Of a stretch of 64,000 bases of DNA, positions 19,364 through 27,859 are shown piece by piece. Within the stretch, counting starts at the first letter, position 1; every line of letters begins with the position of its first letter. A program made the translations under genes and the position numbers. Below the pieces are notes generated by a model that searched no databases, was not told the DNA's origin, and saw nothing but the letters and a program-made list of their open reading frames with translations. Source of the stretch: Fluviispira vulneris (GTDB lineage Bacteria; Bdellovibrionota_B; Oligoflexia; Silvanigrellales; Silvanigrellaceae); the NCBI RefSeq assembly GCF_014281055.1, contig NZ_JACRSE010000002.1, forward strand, positions 372,001 to 436,000, given 5' to 3'.

Positions 19364-19805
19364 TATATTTCCTCAGAAATTTAGGGCATCCAGACACAAG
19401 ATTATAAGTTGTTTCTCGATTTAAAAATTGAATAACTTCATCGCCATAAATGGTAAAATGTGGTTTAAAAACTGTTCCCCAATAAGAAATAACAGCCAAA
19501 CTATGGCCTTTTATAACTTTATAAAAATCACAAATCTGTGGTAGGGAATGGACCCCAATATAAAAAATATCATTTTTTTCAACTTCAACAACTGTGCCAT
19601 TTGTAATTGTTAATGAAGATGAGCAAGATTTTCCTGAGTCTTTACAAACCCACATCATATAACCAGCCCCAAATAAAAGATCTATTCGTATACTGCTTTT
19701 ATTGTCTTTTACAAATTCCTCAGAATAATTTGATTCGTAAGAATAAGATTTTAATGGACAAATAAATATTAAAGACAAAATATAAAATATATAATACTTA
19801 CTCAT
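19353..19805 (-). CDS. Small secreted protein, paralogue of 45554-45991
   Basis: 150 residues with an N-terminal signal peptide (YYIFYILSLIFICPLKSYS). The mature part has four cysteines. It aligns along its length with the product at 45554-45991: IDLLFGAG...C, C.S.LTI, I.YIGVHSLP.I, YKV, ISYWGTVFKP and a final Cys. It is unlike any family I can name. GGAG precedes the ATG. It overlaps the downstream flavin oxidase gene by 11 bp, hinting at a chaperone, subunit or co-secreted role. That role is inferred only from the arrangement. Confidence 0.78.
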   Translation of the reverse strand: MSKYYIFYILSLIFICPLKSYSYESNYSEEFVKDNKSSIRIDLLFGAGYMMWVCKDSGKSCSSSLTITNGTVVEVEKNDIFYIGVHSLPQICDFYKVIKGHSLAVISYWGTVFKPHFTIYGDEVIQFLNRETTYNLVSGCPKFLRKYNEK

Positions 19806-19888
19806 ATAATCTCCAAATAAATTTTTTGTAAAGTACAGCTAAAATGAATTTTTATCAAGTATTTTTTATGTATTTTATTTAGTTAGGA

Positions 19889-21154
19889 TTAGTCGTTTTT
19901 TTTACGAATTCCAATTATTTCAAAATTTTCATCTAGAAATTTAATCAATTCATTTGAAATTATAAAGCTAGCTAAAGAAAAAAATTCTTTTAAACATGGA
20001 TTAGTAAACTTTTCTTTTTCAATTATTTCCAATTCAAGATTATTAATTAAAGTTGAAATATGGGTTAAATGAAATTTAGATAACCAATTTTTATATTCAT
20101 GTAATATGAGTTTACCTTGGTCAGAGTTTTCACAATCCAGTAAAATTGAATTTTTATTAGATATATCATTTAAAATTCGATTAAATTCACTTTTATTTTC
20201 AAGTATATAAATGAGGCAATTTTTTCTCTGATAATCTTCCTCCATTCTTTTTTGTTCTTTTATATGCTCTGAGATATCCGATGCGCAAACAATTATTTTA
20301 TCTGGGTTTTTGTCTTTATCAAAAATTGATGAATAGGAAAGTTTAATGCTTTTCTTGCCAAAAATCTCAACTACTTTTGGGAGAGTTTGTAATACTGTAT
20401 TTATTTCCAAAATATTATCAAAAAATTGTTTAATACTTAGTATGAATATTTCTGATTTATTCATTTGAATTTGTTTGCAAATATTTTCTATTTTTTTAGA
20501 GGCAATATTTTGATCAAAAATAAAGTAGCAGGACTTGGAAACAATATCACTGATAACTAAGTTTTTGTTGATAATGAAATATGCATCTTGTATATTATCT
20601 AGAATTTCATTCACTTTTGCTTTTTCATTTTGATAATTTAATTCTGAAAAAGTATAATAAGTATTTAAAGTAAAATATATTTCAGCAAATAATAAGTTAT
20701 TTGTTATAGTCTGATATTCATACAATTGAATAGGATCTTTAAAGTGATTGGCCCATAATCGATTTAAAATTGTATTTAAATTACCGATTGAGGCCATATA
20801 AATATCTTTTGGTATCAATCTTATATAATGTAAATATCCAATTTTCAGTTTCTTTGTATAATATTCTCTATCAAATGGACCTGAAAAAATATATGGAAAA
20901 TAATCTTGATTTATTTTCATCAGGTGCTCAATTTCACCTTGGTCAATAAAATACTTTCTAGATTTTTCATTATTTATGTTAAAATCATAGAATTCATTGA
21001 TAATAGATTGGATATTTTGCTTAATAAGTGTATGCAATGAATAAGCTTTTATCTTAGTGTTTGCATCTATTCCGAAGGAAGCTTCTAGTGCGGCTATGTC
21101 ATTTTCTTTGAAGAAATCTATAGCAAAGTCATTAAAAATGACAGTATTTATCAT
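19889..21154 (-). CDS. Globin-coupled sensor: protoglobin plus PAS-like region, no classical output domain
   Basis: 421 residues from ATG 21154, chosen because GGAGGA lies about 9 nt upstream; an earlier in-frame ATG at 21175 has none. The N-terminal ~160 residues match the sensor-globin pattern, with the proximal-histidine block KIGYLHYIRLIPKDIYMAS. A PAS-like segment follows (ILDNIQDAYFIINKNLVISDIV...). The last ~90 residues include LILHEYKNWLSKF and HISTLINNLELE, reminiscent of a degenerate HPt (HTLKGN) helix pair. There is no methyl-accepting, GGDEF or kinase domain. It is the last gene of the chemosensory cluster, 54 bp after cheV. Likely a haem O2 sensor acting through CheA partners (inference). 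Confidence 0.8.
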   Translation of the reverse strand: MINTVIFNDFAIDFFKENDIAALEASFGIDANTKIKAYSLHTLIKQNIQSIINEFYDFNINNEKSRKYFIDQGEIEHLMKINQDYFPYIFSGPFDREYYTKKLKIGYLHYIRLIPKDIYMASIGNLNTILNRLWANHFKDPIQLYEYQTITNNLLFAEIYFTLNTYYTFSELNYQNEKAKVNEILDNIQDAYFIINKNLVISDIVSKSCYFIFDQNIASKKIENICKQIQMNKSEIFILSIKQFFDNILEINTVLQTLPKVVEIFGKKSIKLSYSSIFDKDKNPDKIIVCASDISEHIKEQKRMEEDYQRKNCLIYILENKSEFNRILNDISNKNSILLDCENSDQGKLILHEYKNWLSKFHLTHISTLINNLELEIIEKEKFTNPCLKEFFSLASFIISNELIKFLDENFEIIGIRKKND

Positions 21155-21208
21155 ATTATAAAATCCTCCAAACATTAAAAAAACTTTTTTTAAAATCAGA
21201 AAATAGGC

Positions 21209-22132
21209 TTATTTTTTATTGATAAAAATATTAATAATTGCTTCCATAAGATTTTTTTCTTCAAATTTTTCTAGAAAAATTCCGAGTTTTTCGTTCTGCA
21301 AATCTCTTCCAAGATTTTCATTTGAAATTGTTGTATGAAATATCACTGGAGCTGATTGTGTTTTATTAAGCTTCTTATACTCTCGAATCATATCGATTCC
21401 ATTCATATAAGGCATTTCAATGTCAGAAATAATCAAATCATATTTATCTTGATTTTTAATTAATAAATCTAAACCATCTTTCCCATTTTTTGCTAAATCC
21501 GTTTCTATTTCATATTTCTCCATAAGTCTTTTTAATAGGAGCTGATAAACAGAAGAATCTTCTACAATAAGTGCTCTTTTATCTGAGAAATTATAATCGG
21601 TGACTTTTTCTTTTTCTACTTCTCCAGGGCTAAAGCCGAATGATATAATGTATTTCTCTATATCGAAAATATATCGATAGCATTCTTTCTCCTTAATAAG
21701 TCCGCTGACAAAAAGATCTTTGTTTTGTTCCCAAATTTGAGGTGGAGGTAAGATATTTTCATTTTTTTGCATCTGTATTTTTTTAGTTTGATCTACTATA
21801 ATTCCTACATATATATTTAATATATTGCATATTATTATTCTTTTTTTCGATTTTCTTATTTTTTTTATTTTTGGCGTCTCATTAGAATAATTTTTAATAT
21901 CACTTGAATTTTGTAAATGCAGTATTTCCAATACAGGAACAGGTATAGAATTCAAATCAACAATAAATTTAAATGGCTTGATATCAGCTGGAATTTGAGT
22001 AAATTTGTCGAGTTCTATTACTGAGTAAATTTTTTGAACATTTAAGCAAAAATTAATCTCATAATTTTCATTAATGATTGAAAATGGTAATATTATTATA
22101 TTTTTATCTTCGTTGATATTTTTTTCATTCAT
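21209..22132 (-). CDS. cheV: CheV-type coupling protein (CheW domain plus receiver)
   Basis: 307 residues. Residues 10-165 are a CheW-like domain, with the conserved VPVLEI strand and IIVDQTKKI. Residues 184-307 are a receiver with acceptor Asp 237 in IISDIEMPYMNG and the EDS acidic pocket. CheV proteins couple receptors to CheA and tune activity when phosphorylated. The start overlaps cheW's end by 4 bp (ATGA arrangement), so the two are translationally coupled. With no CheB or CheR nearby, this receiver is a good candidate for adaptation. Confidence 0.9.
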   Translation of the reverse strand: MNEKNINEDKNIIILPFSIINENYEINFCLNVQKIYSVIELDKFTQIPADIKPFKFIVDLNSIPVPVLEILHLQNSSDIKNYSNETPKIKKIRKSKKRIIICNILNIYVGIIVDQTKKIQMQKNENILPPPQIWEQNKDLFVSGLIKEKECYRYIFDIEKYIISFGFSPGEVEKEKVTDYNFSDKRALIVEDSSVYQLLLKRLMEKYEIETDLAKNGKDGLDLLIKNQDKYDLIISDIEMPYMNGIDMIREYKKLNKTQSAPVIFHTTISNENLGRDLQNEKLGIFLEKFEEKNLMEAIINIFINKK

Positions 22133-22596
22133 ATTAACGATCTCATTAAATTGTTGAATTCCTCTTCGTCTAAAAAATATGTTGGTACATTATTTAAATT
22201 GATTATTTGCCCTGGAATTAAAGCGTTTTTTTCATATAGATGCTTTTGAACTTTATCGCATTTTAAAGTAAATAAGTTGTTATTTGAAAATGCTATAGCA
22301 ACTATCTTTTCTTTGTCTTTTTTCTTTTTCTTTTTACATTCTTCAATTTCTATTACTGGTAGTATTTTTCCTCTAATATTTATAATTCCTAAATGATTTT
22401 TTATTTTCTCTGGATAAGGGGCAATTTCGATAGCATCGACTATCTCATGTACATGCTTTATATCTAGAGCGTAATGCATATTATTAATACTTATTTTTAC
22501 GAGTGTGCAATACTCTATTGTTGACACTTCATTCTGTATTTTCAAACTTGTCAATGATGTATTTTGATTTGAAAATAGTTTATTTATATTATTCAT
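22129..22596 (-). CDS. cheW: CheW coupling protein
   Basis: 155 residues of a single CheW domain: YCTLVKISINNMHYALDIKHVHEIVDA, LGIINIRGKILPVIEIEE, and the second barrel AIAFSNNNLFTLKCDKV. It links receptor hairpin tips to the P5 domain of CheA. A lysine-rich run KKKKKDKEK sits in a surface loop. The gene overlaps the 3' end of cheA by 8 bp and the start of cheV by 4 bp, an ordinary tight chemotaxis operon. Confidence 0.92.
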   Translation of the reverse strand: MNNINKLFSNQNTSLTSLKIQNEVSTIEYCTLVKISINNMHYALDIKHVHEIVDAIEIAPYPEKIKNHLGIINIRGKILPVIEIEECKKKKKKDKEKIVAIAFSNNNLFTLKCDKVQKHLYEKNALIPGQIINLNNVPTYFLDEEEFNNLMRSLI

Positions 22597-24313
22597 TTTG
22601 ACACCATTGGCCTAAATTTTTGCCAAAAGACTTTTTTGTGATTCTATCGCATAATTTAGTGAGTGAAATAACAAAGGTAGACTCCCCTGTAGCCAAGATA
22701 GAAACACCAGAAATATATGGTAGTTCAGGAGAAATTGATGGATATTCTTTCACGACAATTTCTGCATTCGAGATAAACTCACCTACTTGAACAGCAGCAA
22801 TTTTTCCAGCGTAGCTTATAATGCATAAAGGAATTTTTTCTTTATAATTGAATATTTCTTTGTCTTTTTTTAAGTGACTATATAAATAATCTTCTATATT
22901 AAAGCATTTAATAAAATCATTTCCACGTTTATAATAGGACTCACTTCCATTTTTCACGATTTCATTTGGTAAAACATTTTTAAGCTCAAATACATCATTA
23001 TTTAAAATAGCAAATTGATAACCATTTGCTTTGGCTATTATCACAGGTACAACAGACATTCCAAGAGGCAATCTTAAAATAAAATCTGTTCCCCTATTAA
23101 TTTCAGTTTTTATTGAGAGATTGCCACCTAGGCTTTCAACATAGCTTTTAACAGCTTCGAGTCCTATTCCTCTTCCTGAAATATCGCTGATCTTTTCTGC
23201 TGTACTGAATCCTGGTAAAAATATTAAATTTAATATTTCATCTTTAGAAGAAATATTTTTAACATCCATTCCTTTCTTAATTGCAGAATTTAAGACTTTT
23301 TGTTCATCAATTCCTCTTCCATCGTCGCTGACTTTTATAATTGCTTCATTTGCAATAATTTGCACAGATAGCTTTATAATTGCTTTGGGTGGCTTATTTA
23401 AAGATTTACGCTCTACAATTGTTTCAATGCCATGATCCATTGCATTTCTTGTTAAGTGAATAAGAGGTTCTGCTAAGGAATCAAGTATTTTCTTATCAAT
23501 TTCTATATCTTCACCATCGATTTGTACGATGATTTCTTTATCATTATGCTCATCTAAATAACTTCTAACAGCTTTTTCCATTCTCCGTAAAAGTGTTTTG
23601 ATTGGCATCATTCGCATAGACAACGCTATTTGTTCAAGTTCGCCAATGCATTTGCGAAGAGAGTTATCTAAAAAATCCCAGTTTTGAAAAAAAGAATCAC
23701 TCTCTATTTTTTTCAAATAATGCAGATCTACTAGGTATTTCATTTGATTTCTGATTAAAAATATTTCTGATATGATATCAAAATTTTGTTGAACTTTTTC
23801 AGCTGTGACTCTTATTATTTCATTTGATGAATTTGTAGCTTTATTTTCAATTTTTTCTTTTACAGTTTTCTCTTTAGAAAAATCAATATTTTTTTCAGAA
23901 TTCAAATTATCTTGTACTTTCGGATGAGGTACTTCTTCTTGGGAGAAAATGTGAAATGTCTCATTTGAAGTGTTATCTGAAGTATTATTTATTTCAAGAT
24001 TATTGTTTATAATTTCATTCTCTAAGAAGTCTGAGTATTTGAAAATATCATCGAGTATTTTCCTAGGGATTTCGTCTTCTTTATCTTTATAAACAAGAAG
24101 ACTGCTTTCAAGTTCATGAGTAATCGATTTTATTTTAAAAAAATTGAGAGTACCGGAATTTCCTTTAATTGTATGAATTGCTCTCAAAATATCTTGAAAC
24201 CTTTCTTGTTTATTCGATGATTCTTGAAAATTTTCAAGTTTTTTCCGTATCCTTTCGATTATATCCGTAGATTCTTCTATAAATGTTTGGAGCAATTCGT
24301 CTTTAAAATCCAT
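22589..24313 (-). CDS. cheA: Chemotaxis histidine kinase CheA
   Basis: 574 residues. The P1 HPt domain has phospho-His 47 in LRAIHTIKGNSG. A low-complexity linker runs from about 105 to 165 with no recognisable P2 (CheY/CheB-docking) domain. P3 dimerisation helices follow, then P4 with the N-box LTRNAMDHGIE (290 region), DDGRGID and GRGIGLEAVKSYVESLGG. P5 (about 430-574) is CheW-like. AAGGATTTGG precedes the ATG. It is transcribed after the receptor-tip and ODP genes and before cheW. No cheY, cheB or cheR is present in the window, so its phospho-acceptors are CheV and/or unlinked regulators. Confidence 0.95.
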   Translation of the reverse strand: MDFKDELLQTFIEESTDIIERIRKKLENFQESSNKQERFQDILRAIHTIKGNSGTLNFFKIKSITHELESSLLVYKDKEDEIPRKILDDIFKYSDFLENEIINNNLEINNTSDNTSNETFHIFSQEEVPHPKVQDNLNSEKNIDFSKEKTVKEKIENKATNSSNEIIRVTAEKVQQNFDIISEIFLIRNQMKYLVDLHYLKKIESDSFFQNWDFLDNSLRKCIGELEQIALSMRMMPIKTLLRRMEKAVRSYLDEHNDKEIIVQIDGEDIEIDKKILDSLAEPLIHLTRNAMDHGIETIVERKSLNKPPKAIIKLSVQIIANEAIIKVSDDGRGIDEQKVLNSAIKKGMDVKNISSKDEILNLIFLPGFSTAEKISDISGRGIGLEAVKSYVESLGGNLSIKTEINRGTDFILRLPLGMSVVPVIIAKANGYQFAILNNDVFELKNVLPNEIVKNGSESYYKRGNDFIKCFNIEDYLYSHLKKDKEIFNYKEKIPLCIISYAGKIAAVQVGEFISNAEIVVKEYPSISPELPYISGVSILATGESTFVISLTKLCDRITKKSFGKNLGQWCQNE

Positions 24314-24348
24314 TCCAAATCCTTATTTGGTTTGAATGTGTTTTAAAA

Positions 24349-24726
24349 TTAACTTACGTTTGATTGTTCTGATATTTCTTTAATTATTTCTTTAGTATTA
24401 TTAAAAAATGACTTCAATTCATCAAATCCATCTTTAAAAGAGTCAACCGCACTTTCAATATCTGAAATAGACTCCTGGGTCTTTTCTGCTAATCTTGCAA
24501 CTTCATCTGCGACAACTGCAAAGCCCTTCCCAGTTTGCCCTGCACGAACAGCTTCAATCGAAGCATTTAAAGATAAAAGATCTGTTTTAGTTGATATATC
24601 TCTGATCATAAAAATAATTTTTTCAATTTTTTCGAGAGAAATAGATAATTCATTTACATTATTAGCTGAAGCATTGAAGCTTGTTGAAATTTTATCCATT
24701 TTAGCTTTGAATAATTCATAATTCAT
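24349..24726 (-). CDS. Stand-alone methyl-accepting-protein signalling tip (soluble)
   Basis: 125 residues containing little more than the highly conserved hairpin tip of chemoreceptors: [35 protein letters not shown], flanked by about 35-residue helices. There is no membrane segment, HAMP or sensor domain. The tip is what CheA and CheW bind, so this can only be a minimal receptor that relies on other proteins for input. AGGA upstream of ATG. It lies 14 bp after the ODP gene and 35 bp before cheA. Confidence 0.9.
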   Translation of the reverse strand: MNYELFKAKMDKISTSFNASANNVNELSISLEKIEKIIFMIRDISTKTDLLSLNASIEAVRAGQTGKGFAVVADEVARLAEKTQESISDIESAVDSFKDGFDELKSFFNNTKEIIKEISEQSNVS

Positions 24727-24740
24727 ATAATTTTCCTCGT

Positions 24741-25475
24741 TTATTTAGTTATACCTACTTCGAGATCCTCAATCCAATCTAAGAAATTCTTTACATTTTC
24801 ACCCATGAAAACGGATCCGTGTTGTGGGCAAAGAATTTTTGGATTTAATTTGCGAACGCGATTCACCCATTTATTTTTAGCTTTATTAGATGGCATCCAG
24901 CGTTGATGGAATTTTTCCATATATTTTATATGTTCTTTAAAATCCTCTACTATAATTGGATAACTGAGCGGCACAAGTGCTGCACCCATATCACCTGTGA
25001 AGAGGATTTTTGCGGTCGGATCGTAGAAGTGAAAGTTACCAGAAGAATGGCAATAGTGAGCCGGTATAAATTCATATTTATTACTACCCAATTCTATAGT
25101 CGCACCTTCATCTGCTAAATGTTCAAAGTTTTTAAAATATTCGCAACCAAAGTGAGATATAAATCCTGACCACAACCAAGAAAGGTATATTTTTGCATCT
25201 GGTGTTATTCCTAGCCATAATGGTAAGGATGACATTATATCAGGATCTTGATGACTGCATAAATACGCTTTAATATTTTTAATATCAACTGTTTCTGACA
25301 CCGATGTTAAAACAGAAGGGAATATTTCAATTCCGCCTGGATCAAGCAAAATTGACTCATTTCCTGAACTCACAAGATATTCATTAGTATCGATTACGTT
25401 GTTATTTTTATCAGGGTCTCTTCCAAACATGATCCACTTACTATTATTTTCATCATGTAATACTGTTCTAAGCAT
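24741..25475 (-). CDS. Di-iron metallo-beta-lactamase-fold protein (ODP family, flavodiiron core without flavodoxin)
   Basis: 244 residues. The fold and ligands match the di-iron domain of flavodiiron proteins: [12 protein letters not shown] (His 75, Asp 77, Asp 79), [11 protein letters not shown] (His 143), [10 protein letters not shown] (Asp 162) and CPQHGSVF (His 219). The flavodoxin domain of full-length flavodiiron proteins is absent. Stand-alone ODP proteins linked to chemotaxis genes are established as O2/Fe sensors in Treponema, so this is likely an oxygen sensor acting on CheA through receptor-like partners. GGTGG precedes the ATG. Neighbours 14-15 bp away on both sides are receptor-tip fragments. 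Confidence 0.9.
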   Translation of the reverse strand: MLRTVLHDENNSKWIMFGRDPDKNNNVIDTNEYLVSSGNESILLDPGGIEIFPSVLTSVSETVDIKNIKAYLCSHQDPDIMSSLPLWLGITPDAKIYLSWLWSGFISHFGCEYFKNFEHLADEGATIELGSNKYEFIPAHYCHSSGNFHFYDPTAKILFTGDMGAALVPLSYPIIVEDFKEHIKYMEKFHQRWMPSNKAKNKWVNRVRKLNPKILCPQHGSVFMGENVKNFLDWIEDLEVGITK

Positions 25476-25490
25476 TGTTAATCCACCATG

Positions 25491-26123
25491 CTAAAGTGAT
25501 TTAATGAGTCTGCATATTTTCTTTAAAATTAAAAATAATTTTTCTATACAATAAATACTGCTTTCAAATGAGTTATTTAAATTATCAGATAATGCTGATA
25601 TTGCTGTTTTTTGATTGCCATCTAAGTTGATCGATTCAATAATTAAACTATTATAAGCTCCAAAAAGTTTGTATTGAATCTGTAATATACATTTTAAAAT
25701 TGCTTTAGCAGGATAAATATGGTTAGAAATTTTTTTAATATCACTTTTCCAGTTTAATTCAATTGCTTTGGACTTTTTTTGTAAATAGTTTAAATTTGAT
25801 TTATTTTTTATGATGCTAATTGCTCCAGATAATTTACAATCAAGAGAATTTGAGGATAAAACTTTTAAAGTAAAGTTAAATATTGAATTAATTTCAAATC
25901 TACTTTTTTCAATAAAATTCTTCATTTTTTTTGATGAGTAAGCGATTTGATTTGAAATTTCGGTATAAATTCGAATGGATTTTCCAGTTTGGGCAGCAGT
26001 TACTGCTGCATTCATTGCAATTTCATTCAAATTCTCAGCTTCTTTATCAAGTTGGTTGAATTCTTGTCTAAGCTCTCCAAGAATATTAAATAATTTTTTT
26101 AACTGCTCTTGATTGTTATTCAT
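25491..26123 (-). CDS. Degenerate chemoreceptor-tip-like helical protein
   Basis: About 210 residues, all helical, soluble. Residues near 30-75 (LNEIAMNAAVTAAQTGKS...EISNQIAYSSKKMKNFI) align with the receptor tip consensus LNAxIEAARAGExGxGFxVVAxEV, but key residues (Arg, Glu, GFAVVA) are lost. The remaining helices have no recognised domain. The start is taken at ATG 26123, which has GGAT upstream; an in-frame ATG at 26132 is also possible. It lies 15 bp before the ODP gene. It may be a structural partner that holds the ODP or pairs with the intact tip (inference). Confidence 0.7.
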   Translation of the reverse strand: MNNNQEQLKKLFNILGELRQEFNQLDKEAENLNEIAMNAAVTAAQTGKSIRIYTEISNQIAYSSKKMKNFIEKSRFEINSIFNFTLKVLSSNSLDCKLSGAISIIKNKSNLNYLQKKSKAIELNWKSDIKKISNHIYPAKAILKCILQIQYKLFGAYNSLIIESINLDGNQKTAISALSDNLNNSFESSIYCIEKLFLILKKICRLIKSL

Positions 26124-26223
26124 TGTTATCATCCATAAATTTATAAATTCATTGATATTATAAATTTAAAGAAATGATTTGGAGTGAATATTGATTCCTA
26201 TTAGTCAAAAAAATGTTCTTTTT

Positions 26224-26847
26224 TTACATTCCATTTGGAAAGTTCTTTAAATCAATCACTCCGCTTTCTCGTACATGTTTTAACGCTGCTGAATATGCTA
26301 AAAATATTTTTGTTGTGTGCTCAATTCTTTTTCTTAAAGTTGCATCGGTTGGATTTTCAGCTTCCGAGTGATTTAATACATTCTGACAATCACGAACAAT
26401 AAGATGTTCAGGTATATAGCATATTCTAGAATTTTTAGAAGAATTCATTCTTAGTTCTGCTATGGGATAGCTCCCACCCATTCCTGCAGAAACGGAGACT
26501 AACAAACCTGCTTTGTGACCAATTTCATGAGCAGAGCAAAGCAATAAGAAATTTTTAACTCCAGAGGGAGTCATACCGTGCCACTCTGGTGTTACTATGA
26601 CAATTCCATCTGCTGATATTAATTTATTAGAAATAGGTTCCCAAATCTCTTTCCATTTTTTATTGTTTCCAATTAAATATTGATCGTCTAAGAGTGGTAT
26701 TGGATTATTTGCTAGCGAAATAATATCAACATTTGATGCTTTGTGTTGATTGATAAAAACAGACTTTAAATATTTAGAAATTTTTTCAGACTGCGATTTT
26801 TCTCGATGACTACCAGATAATATTATTATGTTCATTTTTTTGCCCAT
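26224..26847 (-). CDS. NADPH-dependent FMN reductase-family flavoprotein
   Basis: 207 residues with a flavodoxin-like fold. The phosphate-binding loop SGSHREKSQS starts at residue 11. TPEWHGMTPSGVKNFLLLCS near 85 and SVSAGMGGSYPIAELR follow, as in NAD(P)H:FMN reductases/quinone reductases. It is the first gene of the chemosensory cluster, 79 bp downstream of flgL and 91 bp before the next gene. The adjacent ODP lacks the flavodoxin domain that normally feeds its di-iron site, so this protein may supply electrons or act as a redox sensor (inference). Either ATG 26847 or ATG 26835 could be the start; neither has a strong ribosome-binding site. Confidence 0.86.
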   Translation of the reverse strand: MGKKMNIIILSGSHREKSQSEKISKYLKSVFINQHKASNVDIISLANNPIPLLDDQYLIGNNKKWKEIWEPISNKLISADGIVIVTPEWHGMTPSGVKNFLLLCSAHEIGHKAGLLVSVSAGMGGSYPIAELRMNSSKNSRICYIPEHLIVRDCQNVLNHSEAENPTDATLRKRIEHTTKIFLAYSAALKHVRESGVIDLKNFPNGM

Positions 26848-26926
26848 ATAAAATGGAGATGTAATTATCTCAGAATAGAAAAGTATAATATCTTAAATAA
26901 GAAATAAACAATAATTTTTTGTAAAA

Positions 26927-27835
26927 CTATTTTAAAAATTCAAGTAAGGATGGAGTAAGCATTTTTGAACTGGCTTGTAAAGTAAAGTTTACTGCACTTT
27001 CTACTCTTTTTAAGTCAAGCGCTGATTTCACCATATCAGCACCTTCAATATTATTTGTATCATTATGTAATTGTGACTCTCCTCTATCAAGACGTTCTGC
27101 AACATCTTCTAAAGCAACTCTTCTAGCTCCTAAAGAGGCTGTGGTTGTTATAACTGAATTCATAACGCTATCAAGATCGACCATAGATTGGTGGAGTTTA
27201 TCTCTGTCCCAATAGAACAAAGATTCATACATATTTTGCAAAATACTTACTAAAGGGGGACGTTTCCCTTCAAGTTCTGCAGGTACATCAAAAACATCTC
27301 TTCCATTTACATTAATAGGGCGAAAGCTATCTTCATCTACTTGCACAAAAATAAATCCATCGTCTCCTAGATAATGCCCATCAGGTGAAATTGGTGGTTG
27401 TGTTGTTTGAAACCCCCCAAATACATATTTATCGCTATAGGAAGTGTTACCTAAAATAATAACATGATTTAATATTTGCTTTATTTCTGCAGCAACCGCT
27501 TTACGAGATGGATCATCATATGTGCTGTTCGACTGTTGGATGGCGAGTTCTTTTGCTCGGATAAGCGAATTGTATATTGAAGAAAGAGCATCTTCTGTTT
27601 TTGATAAATATCCTCTTCCAAAATCCAAAGTCTTTCTAAATTGATCTAAATTTGTAATTCTATTTCTATTTCTCAAAACGCGAATTGTCCCAACAGGATC
27701 ATCGCTTATTCTTTTTAATTTTCTTCCCGATGCTGCTGTTTCATTTACATCATCGGCAATAGCTTTTACATTCCCAATTCTGTCATTTGTCACGCCGTAT
27801 CGATACATTTCTGAAATTCTAGGTTGAAGTGCCAT
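26927..27835 (-). CDS. flgL: Flagellar hook-filament junction protein FlgL
   Basis: 302 residues, related to flagellin at both ends. The N-terminal helix region SGRKLKRISDDPVGTIRVLRNRNRI and the C-terminal helix SALDLKRVESAVNFTLQASSKML are the classical D0/D1 segments. KYVFGGFQTTQPP is a typical FlgL strand. It caps the hook-filament junction with FlgK, exported by the flagellar type III system. It follows flgK by 24 bp. Confidence 0.95.
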   Translation of the reverse strand: MALQPRISEMYRYGVTNDRIGNVKAIADDVNETAASGRKLKRISDDPVGTIRVLRNRNRITNLDQFRKTLDFGRGYLSKTEDALSSIYNSLIRAKELAIQQSNSTYDDPSRKAVAAEIKQILNHVIILGNTSYSDKYVFGGFQTTQPPISPDGHYLGDDGFIFVQVDEDSFRPINVNGRDVFDVPAELEGKRPPLVSILQNMYESLFYWDRDKLHQSMVDLDSVMNSVITTTASLGARRVALEDVAERLDRGESQLHNDTNNIEGADMVKSALDLKRVESAVNFTLQASSKMLTPSLLEFLK

Positions 27836-27859
27836 AACACCTCCTCAAAAAATTATCTG

